Assembly (NCBI RefSeq): GCF_000765475.1
Contig: NZ_JRHO01000013.1
Location: 1 to 64,000, forward strand
Length of the DNA: 64,000 nucleotides
Reading direction: 5' to 3'
Source of the DNA: Methanococcoides methylutens
GTDB lineage: Archaea > Halobacteriota > Methanosarcinia > Methanosarcinales > Methanosarcinaceae
Every line of letters begins with the position of its first letter. The first letter of the stretch is position 1. The notes below the pieces were generated by a model. The model ran no database searches, was not told the origin of the DNA, and saw only the letters and a program-made list of their open reading frames with translations. Made by a program: the position numbers and the translations under genes. Below are positions 28,858-37,315 of this stretch, in pieces.

Positions 28858-29925
28858 TCAAAATGCCACTTCGGACTTGAATAATGATATGAGGAAGAGC
28901 GCATAAAGCACTATCAGTGCTATTCCTTCTATTCTCCTGATCTCCCAGTGAGTGTTAATGAACCATAACAGAACCACGCTGATCATTATCATGAACGGGA
29001 TCGTGAACATGATACTGAGTCCTGTTATTTCGAGAGGGAATACAAACGCAGAGATTCCCAGTACCAGGAAAATGTTGGTGATGTTGGAGCCGATCACATT
29101 TCCGATCGCAATGTTTCCATAACCTTTGCGTGCAGCAGATATTGTCACCATCAGTTCAGGAAGGGAAGTGCCTACTGCAACAAGCGTGACACCAACAAAG
29201 GTATCAGGCAACTGAAATAGTTGTGCAAAGAATATTGCTTCGTTGACAAAGTACTTGGCACCGAATATCACTGCTATTCCGCTAACAGCAAGAATTAGAA
29301 GGTCTCTGGAAATGCTTCCGCGTTCCTTTTCAGTCTCTTTTTTACCATCGGAGTTAAAGCCATTGATCCCTTCTCTGATACGATTGTTCATCGACCCTAC
29401 ATATTTGAATTTAACAAAATAACCAATAAACTCCACGAAATAGGACTTATCTTTATATTTTGACTTGTCCTCGAACAAAAAGAAAACATAAGCTACATAA
29501 AAAAGGATAAGTATAACTGCTTCACCTCTTGATAGTTGCAGATCAAATGCAAAAAGCAGGAAAAGGGTGGTAGCAAAAAGCATAATGTATCCATCTCTTT
29601 TCAGCATATCTGAATCTGTCTTCACCACCGAAATGATCGCAGCACAGCCGACTATAAGAGCTATGTTCGCAATGTTCGAACCGACAATATTTCCTACAAC
29701 AATTCCGCTTGATTGTGAAAGTGATGCTGCTATGGAAGAAGCAAGCTCAGGTATGGAAGTTCCAATAGCAACAAGAGTTAGTCCTATTATAAACTCTGAA
29801 ACCCCAAGTTTTTTTGCAATAGCAGATGCTGAACTGACAAAAAGGTCTGAGCCTTTTACCAGCAGTATTAGGCCGACAAGCAGTATGGCAACATTTGATA
29901 GCATCAGCTTGTTATTTGAAAGCAT
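28858..29925 (-). CDS. Na+/Ca2+ exchanger family protein (CaCA)
   Basis: 355 residues, ten or so membrane helices arranged as two homologous halves. Each half carries the alpha-repeat ion-binding motif: VAIGTSIPELASSI near residue 57 and VAVGTSLPELMVTI near residue 254, the latter after a hydrophilic loop of about 60 residues. The family exchanges Ca2+ (or other cations) for Na+ or H+. With the P2C ATPase and the betaine importer nearby, it fits an ion-homeostasis neighbourhood, though it is not obviously cotranscribed with them. Confidence 0.9.
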   Translation of the reverse strand: MLSNNKLMLSNVAILLVGLILLVKGSDLFVSSASAIAKKLGVSEFIIGLTLVAIGTSIPELASSIAASLSQSSGIVVGNIVGSNIANIALIVGCAAIISVVKTDSDMLKRDGYIMLFATTLFLLFAFDLQLSRGEAVILILFYVAYVFFLFEDKSKYKDKSYFVEFIGYFVKFKYVGSMNNRIREGINGFNSDGKKETEKERGSISRDLLILAVSGIAVIFGAKYFVNEAIFFAQLFQLPDTFVGVTLVAVGTSLPELMVTISAARKGYGNIAIGNVIGSNITNIFLVLGISAFVFPLEITGLSIMFTIPFMIMISVVLLWFINTHWEIRRIEGIALIVLYALFLISLFKSEVAF

Positions 29926-30020
29926 TTCTATTAATCTTTGTGTATCATGACTTCATTTTTGTGTATCAAATCGTGCATAATAAGAATCCGGAATTGGGTG
30001 AAATGATGCCCTATACGTAT

Positions 30021-30030
30021 ATTTATATGC
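30021..30030 (+). promoter_or_regulatory. TATA box of the ribH operon
   Basis: ATTTATATGC lies about 65-75 bases before the ribH start, so transcription would start near 30047-30050. A GGAG ribosome site is at 30082-30085. Confidence 0.5.
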
Positions 30031-30094
30031 AAGATTGATGTTTAATGAATAATAGAAGTTAGACATTATATACATTATAAAGGAGTTATATGCT

Positions 30095-30514
30095 TTGAGT
30101 GATAGTGAACCTATTAGATTGGGATTTGTTGTAGCTGAGTTTAACAGGGACCTGACATACCAGATGGAGCTTTTGGGAACAGAGCATGCAAAGTTCCTTG
30201 GCGCTGAGGTCATAGACACAATTCTGGTACCCGGCGTATATGATATGCCTCTTGCTATCAAGAAACTTTGCAAGAGAGACGACATCGATGCTGTGATCAC
30301 AATTGGCATTGTGATCGAAGGTGCTACAAAGCACGACGAGATTGTTGTCCAGCATGCTGCAAGGAAGATCACCGATCTTTCACTTGAATTTGACAAACCA
30401 GTGACACTTGGTATTGCAGGACCTGGCATGACACGCATGGAAGCACACCAGCGCGTGGATTATGCAAAGCGTGCAGTTGAAGCTGCAGTAAAGCTTGTCA
30501 GACGCCTGAAATAA
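30095..30514 (+). CDS. ribH: 6,7-Dimethyl-8-ribityllumazine synthase
   Basis: 139 residues. Lumazine synthase condenses 5-amino-6-ribitylaminouracil with 3,4-dihydroxybutanone 4-phosphate, giving the substrate of riboflavin synthase (ribC at 7080). Motifs: [11 protein letters not shown] at the N-terminus, [14 protein letters not shown], and [16 protein letters not shown] with the catalytic His. The start is TTG at 30095; the ATG at 30090 reads only ATG-CTT-TGA. Spacing from AGGAG to TTG is about 9 bases. It is followed by an aminotransferase gene after 36 bases. Confidence 0.92.
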   Translation: MSDSEPIRLGFVVAEFNRDLTYQMELLGTEHAKFLGAEVIDTILVPGVYDMPLAIKKLCKRDDIDAVITIGIVIEGATKHDEIVVQHAARKITDLSLEFDKPVTLGIAGPGMTRMEAHQRVDYAKRAVEAAVKLVRRLK

Positions 30515-30550
30515 CCTGTACAATTCCAACTTGAATTCAAAAACGATATA

Positions 30551-31708
30551 ATGAGGGTAATTCCTATGCCATCATCAAGACTTGAGCGTGTAGAAGAATC
30601 GGCAACGATAAAGATCGCAAACGCTGCCAACAAGCTGAAAAGTGAAGGTATCGATATCATCAGTTTCAGTCTCGGAGAACCGGACTTTGACACTCCTGAA
30701 CACATCTGCAAGGCAGCTGCTGACGCAATGTACCGTGGTGAAACACATTATGCACCATCAAACGGTATTCCGGAACTCAGGGAAGCAATTGCAAACAAGC
30801 TGGTAAATGAGAACAAGCTTGATCTTACACCAAATGACGTACTTGTCACTCCTGGTGCAAAGCAGGCGATCTTTGAGATCATTATGTCTGTCCTCGATGA
30901 CAATGATGAGGCTATCCTTCCTGATCCTTCATGGGTATCCTACAGCCCCTGCATCAAATTTGCAGGTGCAAACCCTGTATGGGCACCTACTGATCCGGAC
31001 AACGGATTCATGCCTTACGGAATTGAGGAACTCATAACTGACAAGACAAAGCTCATCATCGTTAATTCCCCTTGCAATCCAACAGGTGGAGTGTATGATA
31101 AAGAGATGCTTAAGACAGTTGCAGACCTTGCTATCGACCACGACCTGCTTGTGATATCCGATGAGATCTACGAGAAGATCATCTATGATAAAAAGCACAT
31201 CAGCATGGGTTCAATGGATGGTATGCACGACCGCACCATAACAGTTAACGGTTTCTCAAAAGCATATGCAATGACTGGCTGGAGACTTGGTTATGTGGCA
31301 GCTATACCAGAACTAATGAGTGGCTTTAAGAAGATCCATTCCCACTCCGTAAGCAGTGCTACGACCTTCGCACAGTTTGGTGGCGTAGCAGCACTGGAAG
31401 GACCACAGGAACCTGTCAATAACATGATCACGGAGTTCAAGGCAAGACGTGATATCCTTATCGATGGACTGAACAAGATCGGCTTTAAGTGCAAGAAGCC
31501 AGACGGTGCTTTCTATGCATTTGCCGATGTAAGCGCGTTCGGTAACGGTGATGAAATAGCAGACAAACTGTTGCAGGAAGCACACGTAGCTGTAACTCCA
31601 GGATCAGGATTCGGAGCAAGCAGCAAGGATTTCATCAGGATATCCTATGCTACATCACAGGAAAGGATAAGGGAAGCACTCCAGAGGATAGAGGACACAC
31701 TCCTCTAA
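30551..31708 (+). CDS. Class I aspartate/aromatic-type aminotransferase
   Basis: 385 residues. PLP-dependent fold type I with the cofactor lysine at about residue 237 in GFSKAYAMTGWRLGY, the SPCNPTGGVYD motif, SDEIYEKIIYD, and FIRISYATS near the end, whose Arg binds the substrate carboxylate. Transfers an amino group between amino acids and 2-oxoglutarate; aspartate is the likeliest substrate for this subgroup. The start may be the second ATG at 30566 (MPSSRLERVEES). Cotranscription with ribH is likely. Confidence 0.88.
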   Translation: MRVIPMPSSRLERVEESATIKIANAANKLKSEGIDIISFSLGEPDFDTPEHICKAAADAMYRGETHYAPSNGIPELREAIANKLVNENKLDLTPNDVLVTPGAKQAIFEIIMSVLDDNDEAILPDPSWVSYSPCIKFAGANPVWAPTDPDNGFMPYGIEELITDKTKLIIVNSPCNPTGGVYDKEMLKTVADLAIDHDLLVISDEIYEKIIYDKKHISMGSMDGMHDRTITVNGFSKAYAMTGWRLGYVAAIPELMSGFKKIHSHSVSSATTFAQFGGVAALEGPQEPVNNMITEFKARRDILIDGLNKIGFKCKKPDGAFYAFADVSAFGNGDEIADKLLQEAHVAVTPGSGFGASSKDFIRISYATSQERIREALQRIEDTLL

Positions 31709-31740
31709 ACCTTTTATTTTTAGGTTGCTTCTATTTTTTA
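31708..31740 (+). terminator. Probable terminator after the aminotransferase gene
   Basis: A short hairpin (AACCT at 31708-31712, AGGTT at 31722-31726) overlaps the stop codon and is followed by a T-rich stretch to about 31742. Confidence 0.45.
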
Positions 31741-31774
31741 TTTTAACAATTTTGAATTAGATCAGGTAGATTCG

Positions 31775-31806
31775 TTAGTTAACCAGTTACTTAGTTAACC
31801 AGTTAC
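31775..31806. repeat. Two tandem 16-bp repeats
   Basis: The unit TTAGTTAACCAGTTAC occurs twice without gap (31775-31790, 31791-31806), followed by a partial unit reading TTAGGTAGTTAG. Each unit holds the palindrome GTTAAC. It lies between converging genes; a similar degenerate array is at 49430-49505. Confidence 0.7.
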
Positions 31807-31814
31807 TTAGGTAG

Positions 31815-32249
31815 TTAGTCCTGACTTTCACAATATCGCTCGAGTATCTTATTGACTATTCTTCCACTGCTGTATAGTGGACACTTCAGTGATTCATCGA
31901 TGCGTATGACTTTTGCCTTAAAACCTTTTTCTTTCAGGCTTTTCTGAAGTTCCTCAATATCAAAGGTCTGGTCATGACCAAGAACTATGATGTCGGGATC
32001 TATCTCATATAGCGGGTCGAAGATGTCCTTTTCACTTCCAAGCATTGCTTTATCTACGACCTTCAATGAACTGATCATTTCAAGTCTCTGAATTTCAGGA
32101 ACAATAGGCTTTGCCTTGTGTCTTATCATGGAATCCCTTGCGACCAGGACATAAAGCTCATCACCAAGAGCACGGGCACTACTTAAGAAGAAAACATGTC
32201 CGGGATGTAAAATATCAAAAGTTCCTGTGGCAAGTACTCGTTTCAACAA
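31815..32249 (-). CDS. ribL: FAD synthetase, archaeal RibL type
   Basis: 144 residues of the nucleotidyltransferase (cytidylyltransferase-like) family. The N-terminal GTFDILHPGHVFFL holds the HxGH nucleotide-binding motif, and the C-terminal half has YSSGRIVNKI, which corresponds to the family's second motif. Archaeal RibL adenylates FMN to FAD. The start is TTG (32249 or the adjacent TTG 32246) after GGGTGATC. With ribH and ribC it makes the third flavin-cofactor gene in this window, though it is on the opposite strand. Confidence 0.87.
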   Translation of the reverse strand: MLKRVLATGTFDILHPGHVFFLSSARALGDELYVLVARDSMIRHKAKPIVPEIQRLEMISSLKVVDKAMLGSEKDIFDPLYEIDPDIIVLGHDQTFDIEELQKSLKEKGFKAKVIRIDESLKCPLYSSGRIVNKILERYCESQD

Positions 32250-32365
32250 AGATCACCCTGAAGATATGGATTAATGGATAGAGATAGATGGATTATGCAG
32301 TTCAGGTAATACACAACAACATTAATAATATTACGCCGGGAATGAACAACAGCCCATTCTGCTGA

Positions 32366-33163
32366 TCATTGTTCCCTTTTCAGGACTTCATTACGGAACT
32401 TCCTGTAACAGCCTTCAATGAGACCAAGCTCTCCCTCGATATTCAGGATATCAAAGTCAAATATCTCCGCAAACTCCTTCACGATGTCATCGAACTTCTT
32501 TTCATAACGCAGTCCGGTATCCAATTTTGCTACTTTCTTGTACCCCACCGCATCAAAAACGAATTTAGAAGTTTCAGTATCATTTGGGTCCTTTCCAAAA
32601 CCACCGGCAACAAGCATATCTCCCCAGTTCGCAGCCCACATGGGTGTCAGGAAAAAGGTGCCTATTCCTTTGAAGCTCTTGAGGTGATGCAGGTATGCCT
32701 CTCTGCCTCCAAGCACTGCGCCTATGCAATCATCGATGATCTCACCGTTCTCTTCCTTGAGAATACATATCTTGCACTCAATATCCTCGAGATCCTTTTC
32801 AACATCCCCCAGAACATTACCGCAAAGCCCATAGAACAAAAGTATACCTTCCGAGTAAGGTGCCATTTCTTCGACTTTCGCATAGACCTCGGATTTGAGG
32901 TTGGTGGGTATAGCATGTAATGCAAATTCAAGTATATTTATGATACAACAATAGGAATCAGTACATTGTTCTGAGTACAGGGATGCCAGCTTACTTTCAG
33001 GTACTAGTTTGTAAGAAACCCCTATATCATCCAGCTTCTCTACAATGCCGGCACAGTCCTTGTTCTCTACTATGATCAGGTTATCTATCAAAGGATCATG
33101 TTCAACAAGATGAACGATCTCATCTTCGAACATCCTGCATCCTATCAGGCTTATTACAGGCAT
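32366..33163 (-). CDS. DUF1638 family protein
   Basis: 265 residues, soluble. It matches the pattern of DUF1638 proteins of methylotrophic methanogens: ISLIGCRMFEDEI at the start, LLFYGLCGNVLG in the middle, and TPMWAANWGDML. Several Cys residues (Cys 8, a YCC pair near 72, LCGN, and others) could bind metal or take part in redox chemistry. Members often occur near methylamine methyltransferase genes; none are here. Biochemical role unknown. Confidence 0.8.
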   Translation of the reverse strand: MPVISLIGCRMFEDEIVHLVEHDPLIDNLIIVENKDCAGIVEKLDDIGVSYKLVPESKLASLYSEQCTDSYCCIINILEFALHAIPTNLKSEVYAKVEEMAPYSEGILLFYGLCGNVLGDVEKDLEDIECKICILKEENGEIIDDCIGAVLGGREAYLHHLKSFKGIGTFFLTPMWAANWGDMLVAGGFGKDPNDTETSKFVFDAVGYKKVAKLDTGLRYEKKFDDIVKEFAEIFDFDILNIEGELGLIEGCYRKFRNEVLKREQ

Positions 33164-33398
33164 AGGTCTACTCCTCTTTTAACAGGTAAGTAATGTTGCA
33201 GGTCGGAACTATATAAGGATGCCTATAATAGTCGTTTTTATTGTTTTTCTATGGGAACTAGGCGACAATTTCGGGAAACAAATGCGGTGAAGAATCGCGC
33301 AAGTGGGGACGAGTAGTAAAGCAAAAAATCAAATTAAAAACGGTTTGTATTTGGACGTGATCTGCTTTGTATGAGCAAGTCACTCCACATATACGCTA

Positions 33399-34148
33399 TT
33401 AGAGTTTGTTCTTCTGAAAAATGTAGAACGCATAACCATATTCATCTGGGCGTTCTCTGAAGAGTTTTATCTCTTTTCTGTTAAACTCAAGTATCATTTC
33501 TGCCTCAGTGTTTCCTTTATAGTTATCACTGATTTCATCAACTCTTTTTTCCAGATTGTCATAAAACTCGTACCAGACAGAAACTGGCAGTTTAAAGTGA
33601 TCAATGACATCATATCCTACTGACGTAATAACTTTTTCAGTATCCGGTATATTCATGATACCAGGATATATTTCCTGCCAGAATTCAACAACTTCTGAAG
33701 AAGGTTCATCCGTGAACCATGTGTTCTCTGTCACTGCCATATAGCCCCCTTCTTTCAGGAACTGTTTCCAGTAGCTAATTCCTTTCTCAAAACCAAGGAT
33801 AAAGATGGAGCCTTCTGCCCATATGATGTCGAATTCATTTGCTTCAAAAGGCAGGTCATCCATGGAAGCACAAACCGTGGTAATTCTGTCATCAACTCCT
33901 TCTTTAACTGCATTTTCCATCAGCTTATCCAGAAAAGGCTGGTAAATGTCAGTTGCAGTGATGTGACAGTCGTTGCAGATCTTCGCAAGATGAATTGTCT
34001 GCATACCCACACCGCAACCAATGTCAAGGATCTTACTGCCTGCAGGAAGGGAAGAAAGCAAATTAAAGGCTTTTTCAGTACATTCATTGCTGCCAGGCCC
34101 CTGTCTGGGCAATCCATCAAATATCTCAAAAATCGGTGATTCTGCCAT
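33399..34148 (-). CDS. Class I SAM-dependent methyltransferase
   Basis: 249 residues. The SAM-binding motif I is ILDIGCGVGMQT near residue 40, motif II ITATDIYQPFLD, and a post-motif FDIIWAEGSIFILGF. No substrate signature is recognised. It is separated from neighbours by gaps of over 200 bases downstream, and it is divergent from a cas1 relic upstream. Confidence 0.82.
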   Translation of the reverse strand: MAESPIFEIFDGLPRQGPGSNECTEKAFNLLSSLPAGSKILDIGCGVGMQTIHLAKICNDCHITATDIYQPFLDKLMENAVKEGVDDRITTVCASMDDLPFEANEFDIIWAEGSIFILGFEKGISYWKQFLKEGGYMAVTENTWFTDEPSSEVVEFWQEIYPGIMNIPDTEKVITSVGYDVIDHFKLPVSVWYEFYDNLEKRVDEISDNYKGNTEAEMILEFNRKEIKLFRERPDEYGYAFYIFQKNKL

Positions 34149-34174
34149 AAGAATATCAAACAGAGATTAGCTTA

Positions 34175-34640
34175 AATCTGTTGTGGTATCCTGATAATGA
34201 TTGCGTTTTCATCGATGTGATGTTGAATTATGGCTATGCATTGCTTGAATCCGAATGTCTGAGAGCTATCAATTCAGTTGGTCTTGATGCTCATGTTGGT
34301 TTCCTTCATGAGATGAATCCAAGTAAGAACAGTTTAGCCTATGACCTCCAAGAGCCGTTCAGGTTTATTGTGGATCTTGCTGTTATGAATCTGATTGAAA
34401 AGGGAGCTATGGATAGTAAGGACTTTATCAGGACTGAGAGTTTTTCATTGAGGCTTAGACCAAGTGGAAGGAAAGTTACTGAAGAGTTTAATTCTTTGAT
34501 GAATGGCAAGGTTGAGTATAGGAAGAAGATGGGATTCTCCAAAGGTACTTTACACTACATGAAGCAGAATGCCAGAAGTGAGATGCCGTTTACCCTCAAT
34601 GCTCTTGTTAGGGAGAGATTGGAGATGTGGAGTGGGGTTC
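34175..34640 (+). pseudogene. C-terminal fragment of Cas1 (CRISPR integrase)
   Basis: The fragment opens just after a TAA at 34172-34174 and reads MLNYGYALLESECLRAINSV, then GFLHEMNPSKNSLAYDLQEPFR, then RPSGRKVTEEFN and LHYMKQNARSEMPF (shortened here). These are the conserved C-terminal half of Cas1, including the metal-binding His and Asp, but the N-terminal half with the catalytic Glu is missing. The frame then runs on into unrelated sequence to 34819, antisense to the next gene. No cas2, other cas gene or repeat array is present nearby. Confidence 0.82.
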
Positions 34641-34656
34641 GAATAATAAAAATAGG

Positions 34657-34677
34657 TCGCAGGCATAGTGCCTGCGA
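34657..34677. terminator. Hairpin between the cas1 relic and a convergent gene
   Basis: Perfect 9-bp arms TCGCAGGCA and TGCCTGCGA around a 3-base loop, with an AT-rich flank on both sides. It probably terminates the minus-strand gene that ends at 34693 and may act in both directions. Confidence 0.6.
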
Positions 34678-34692
34678 TTTATGCTGTATTAT

Positions 34693-35649
34693 TTATCCTT
34701 GTTTAGTGCGAAAAAACATACCTACAATTAATAGGGCTAACATTGAAAGTCCAAGTGTAAAACTGGGTGTTGTGTTTGAAGATTCAGTTGCTCCAATTCT
34801 ATCTAACATGGCTTCATAATGCCACTGTGTGTCACTTTCTAACATGTTTTCCATTGATTCCCAATATGCAATATTTGATTGAGTTACATCTTTTTCATAT
34901 TCCAAAAATGACACATCATCGCTTTTATAAATGTTCCATTCTGAGTCGCTAATTCCATACTTATAATTGTTATTCAAAATTGTGCTATAAATTATAGGAG
35001 TTCTTTCAATAGCATTGTTTATTTTGGGTAAAGCCTGTTTTTCGATATAGTAAGCTTTTTCTTCAGCTTCAATTATCTTTTCTGCATCTTTAAGTGTTCC
35101 ACCAGATTTTATTCTTGTCTGGATATCAATTATTTCTTCAATTACCTCAACTTTGTTTTCACAAATGGTTTTCATATCAAGCGAAATATCTGCGGCTTCT
35201 TTTGCATTTTGTTTTTGTTCTTGTGTATTTGCAATATCCCGAAGATCAATCCAAAAATTGTAATCTTCTTCAAGGGATACAACATCTTGCCTGTAAACGT
35301 CCGCATTCTGCATATTTAAGCTGTAACTTTCCTCATCAAACAAATAGTAAAGAGCTAAATCATGTTTTATTAGGTATTTAGCTACAGGTTCACTTGTAAC
35401 TAAATCACCACTATTCGCGTCAATAACAATTTCAGCTTTTACATTGTCTCCCTCAGAGATTGTACAAACATAATACATATTGTTGTTATATTCATATGGC
35501 CCATATGCCTCACATAGTTCTCCATCATAAGTATAAGATGATGTTATTTTTGAAGCTTCATATTCACTTATTTGTGCTGCATTTGCCGAAAAAGAACTCA
35601 ATATTAGAATAAAGAGAGCTATATTTAATATTTTCCAAATATTCATCAA
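34693..35649 (-). CDS. Secreted, membrane-anchored protein with PGF-CTERM-like tail
   Basis: 318 residues. A signal peptide (to about residue 24, SANAA) precedes a region with EASKITSSYTYDG and EIVIDANSGDLV, resembling PepSY-like beta-hairpins. A long helical, acidic middle (about 120-240) looks coiled-coil. The C-terminus has NTTPSFTLGLSML, one hydrophobic helix and FRTKQG, close to the PGF-CTERM plan. It should sit on the cell surface. Function unknown; no operon partner. Confidence 0.75.
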   Translation of the reverse strand: MMNIWKILNIALFILILSSFSANAAQISEYEASKITSSYTYDGELCEAYGPYEYNNNMYYVCTISEGDNVKAEIVIDANSGDLVTSEPVAKYLIKHDLALYYLFDEESYSLNMQNADVYRQDVVSLEEDYNFWIDLRDIANTQEQKQNAKEAADISLDMKTICENKVEVIEEIIDIQTRIKSGGTLKDAEKIIEAEEKAYYIEKQALPKINNAIERTPIIYSTILNNNYKYGISDSEWNIYKSDDVSFLEYEKDVTQSNIAYWESMENMLESDTQWHYEAMLDRIGATESSNTTPSFTLGLSMLALLIVGMFFRTKQG

Positions 35650-36285
35650 ATTTCTCCATCAAAGGCTATAAAATAATTGAATGTGTTATCATAATATGAA
35701 TTATATAACACTTCTTATTTTTGTTTGGTTGCTTAAAAAATAAAATAATAAAATTTGATAATAATTAGTTACTAAATATAAACCAAACATTTTTCAGAAA
35801 AAAGTTAACAAGTAAATAGGACAACTCTAAAAAATAAACAATGTTCATCTTTAAATATGAAATTTTTGGGAGTTTGGTTTTTCGTGCTTACCTATATCCC
35901 CGATTTTATGTGTGGGGATATATACAACGTGAAAAAAGTGTACGGGATAGTGTTGTCCCCTTGCACAACCCTGATCAAAACGTCTAGTAAAAAGGAAACT
36001 CGTTTTTTTGTACGCTAGATGACAATGATAACTGTATGAATATTTGATATTCTACTTATTTTCTAGTTTTCCTAGCAACTTTCAAATATATTCATATAAG
36101 TTACATTAAAAGAGCCTCTGAACTTTATATAAGCACAGATACAATTCAAAAATTTTATATACTACTGTACAGTTACCAATTAGCGTTCGGTTCAGTTAAA
36201 CATAACGCTCTTGCTACCATTTATAGAAATAAAGCATGGAGTCTGATGAATAAAATTTCAATCTCTATACTCTAAGTATACGAAA
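35650..36285. other. Long AT-rich control region upstream of modA
   Basis: 636 bases without a gene. It contains an inverted repeat TATATCCCC (35893-35901) / GGGGATATA (35914-35922), a shorter GTTGT/ACAAC pair near 35952-35968, two TATA-like elements (about 36129-36136 and 36154-36162), and AGCGTT (36182-36187) / AACGCT (36204-36209), which falls at the expected start of transcription of modA and could be an operator. Confidence 0.5.
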
Positions 36286-36300
36286 ATGAAGGTGCTTTTT

Positions 36301-37113
36301 ATGAATACAAGAAATCAAACGTTAATGGTTGCCATAGCAATCATTATTGTCATAGTTCTTTCGGCTTTCTCAATTAACTCGAATGATGACGAACAGAAAC
36401 CGACCTCCATCACCATATCTGCATCAGCAGTGTTGACTGAAGTTTTCACAGATATGGAAGAAGAATTTGAGGCTGAAAATCCTGATATAGATGTCATAAT
36501 GAACTTTGCAAATGCTGGTTCTCTAAGGATGCAAATTGAAGGAGGGGCACCTATAGATGTGTATGCTCCAGCAGATAGAGTCCAAATGGATATTCTGGCT
36601 TCTGATGGATTCGTTTACAACGATTCCCGAAAAGACTTTGCAGGTAGTTACCTTGTGATAATAGTTCCAAAAGGCAATGTTCTTAACCTAACAACAATGG
36701 AGGACCTTTCAAAGCCTGAAGTAAAAAAGATAGCATCCACCGATACACAGATTTCAACAGTGGGTAAGTATGCAAAACAAACGCTGATTGAAAATGGCTT
36801 ATGGAATAACGTGCAAAATAAGATGATAGTAGGTGACACGGTAAAATCCGCAATGGTTCATGTAGAGAGGGGAGAAGTTGATGCCGGATTTGTCTTCATG
36901 ACAGATGTCAAGACTGCAAAACCAGATACCATAGAAGTGATAAATTCTGTACCGATGAGTGAAACTATTTATTATCCCATAGCTGTAGTTACATCAACCC
37001 AACACCAGAAAGAATCACAGATGTTCGTAGATTTTGTCACGGGAGAAAAAGGTAGCTCAATATTGGATCAGTACGTTTTCACAATTCCAAAACATGATTT
37101 AGAAGGTATCTAA
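36301..37113 (+). CDS. modA: Molybdate/tungstate-type ABC binding protein
   Basis: About 270 residues (an upstream in-frame ATG at 36286 is possible). A single N-terminal hydrophobic helix without lipobox anchors or exports it. Family motifs: ITISASAVLTEVFTDM, NFANAGSLRMQIEGGAPIDVYAPAD (shortened: AGSLRMQIEGGAP), and SAMVHVERGEVDAGFVFMTD. These match ModA/WtpA-type oxyanion-binding proteins. No modB or modC is adjacent, so the permease and ATPase must be elsewhere, or this copy is an orphan. Confidence 0.85.
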   Translation: MNTRNQTLMVAIAIIIVIVLSAFSINSNDDEQKPTSITISASAVLTEVFTDMEEEFEAENPDIDVIMNFANAGSLRMQIEGGAPIDVYAPADRVQMDILASDGFVYNDSRKDFAGSYLVIIVPKGNVLNLTTMEDLSKPEVKKIASTDTQISTVGKYAKQTLIENGLWNNVQNKMIVGDTVKSAMVHVERGEVDAGFVFMTDVKTAKPDTIEVINSVPMSETIYYPIAVVTSTQHQKESQMFVDFVTGEKGSSILDQYVFTIPKHDLEGI

Positions 37114-37221
37114 TAAGGTCTTTTTTTGTGGTTAGATAGATTTCCTACAATATATCGTTTATCACGTTACCTATATCCCAAAACAATCATGCGGGGGATT
37201 TGATTCGAACTTAATACAATA

Positions 37222-37289
37222 ATATCTAAAGGAAAAATAAAATAAAATAAAATAAAAAAAGCCAGATGCAGGCTTTGAGATCGCCTGCA
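37222..37289 (-). terminator. Terminator of the symporter gene (minus strand)
   Basis: On the minus strand, arms TGCAGGC and GCCTGCA (37267-37273 and 37283-37289) form a 7-bp hairpin with a 9-base loop, followed by a long T-rich run made of TTTTA units (37222-37260). It lies 27 bases beyond the symporter stop. Confidence 0.65.
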
Positions 37290-37315
37290 ACTCATAATAT
37301 CCCAGTAATATACTC

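Noticed and set aside
33200-33398. Purine-rich intergenic stretch that might be a small RNA
   Set aside because: No stable fold, conserved box or promoter-terminator pair could be made out by eye.
34632-34646. GGGGTTCGAAT resembling a tRNA T-loop, at the end of the cas1 fragment
   Set aside because: The flanking bases cannot form a T-stem or acceptor stem, so no tRNA or clear attachment site is supported.
34640-34819. Continuation of the cas1 reading frame to 34819
   Set aside because: Beyond about 34640 the translation shows no Cas1 similarity, crosses a terminator and is antisense to a real gene.
37184-37200. TTCGAAC resembling a tRNA T-loop
   Set aside because: No matching stems on either strand; chance occurrence.
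37222-37260. AAAATA repeats as a possible tandem-repeat element
   Set aside because: Best explained as the T-rich tail of the minus-strand symporter terminator.
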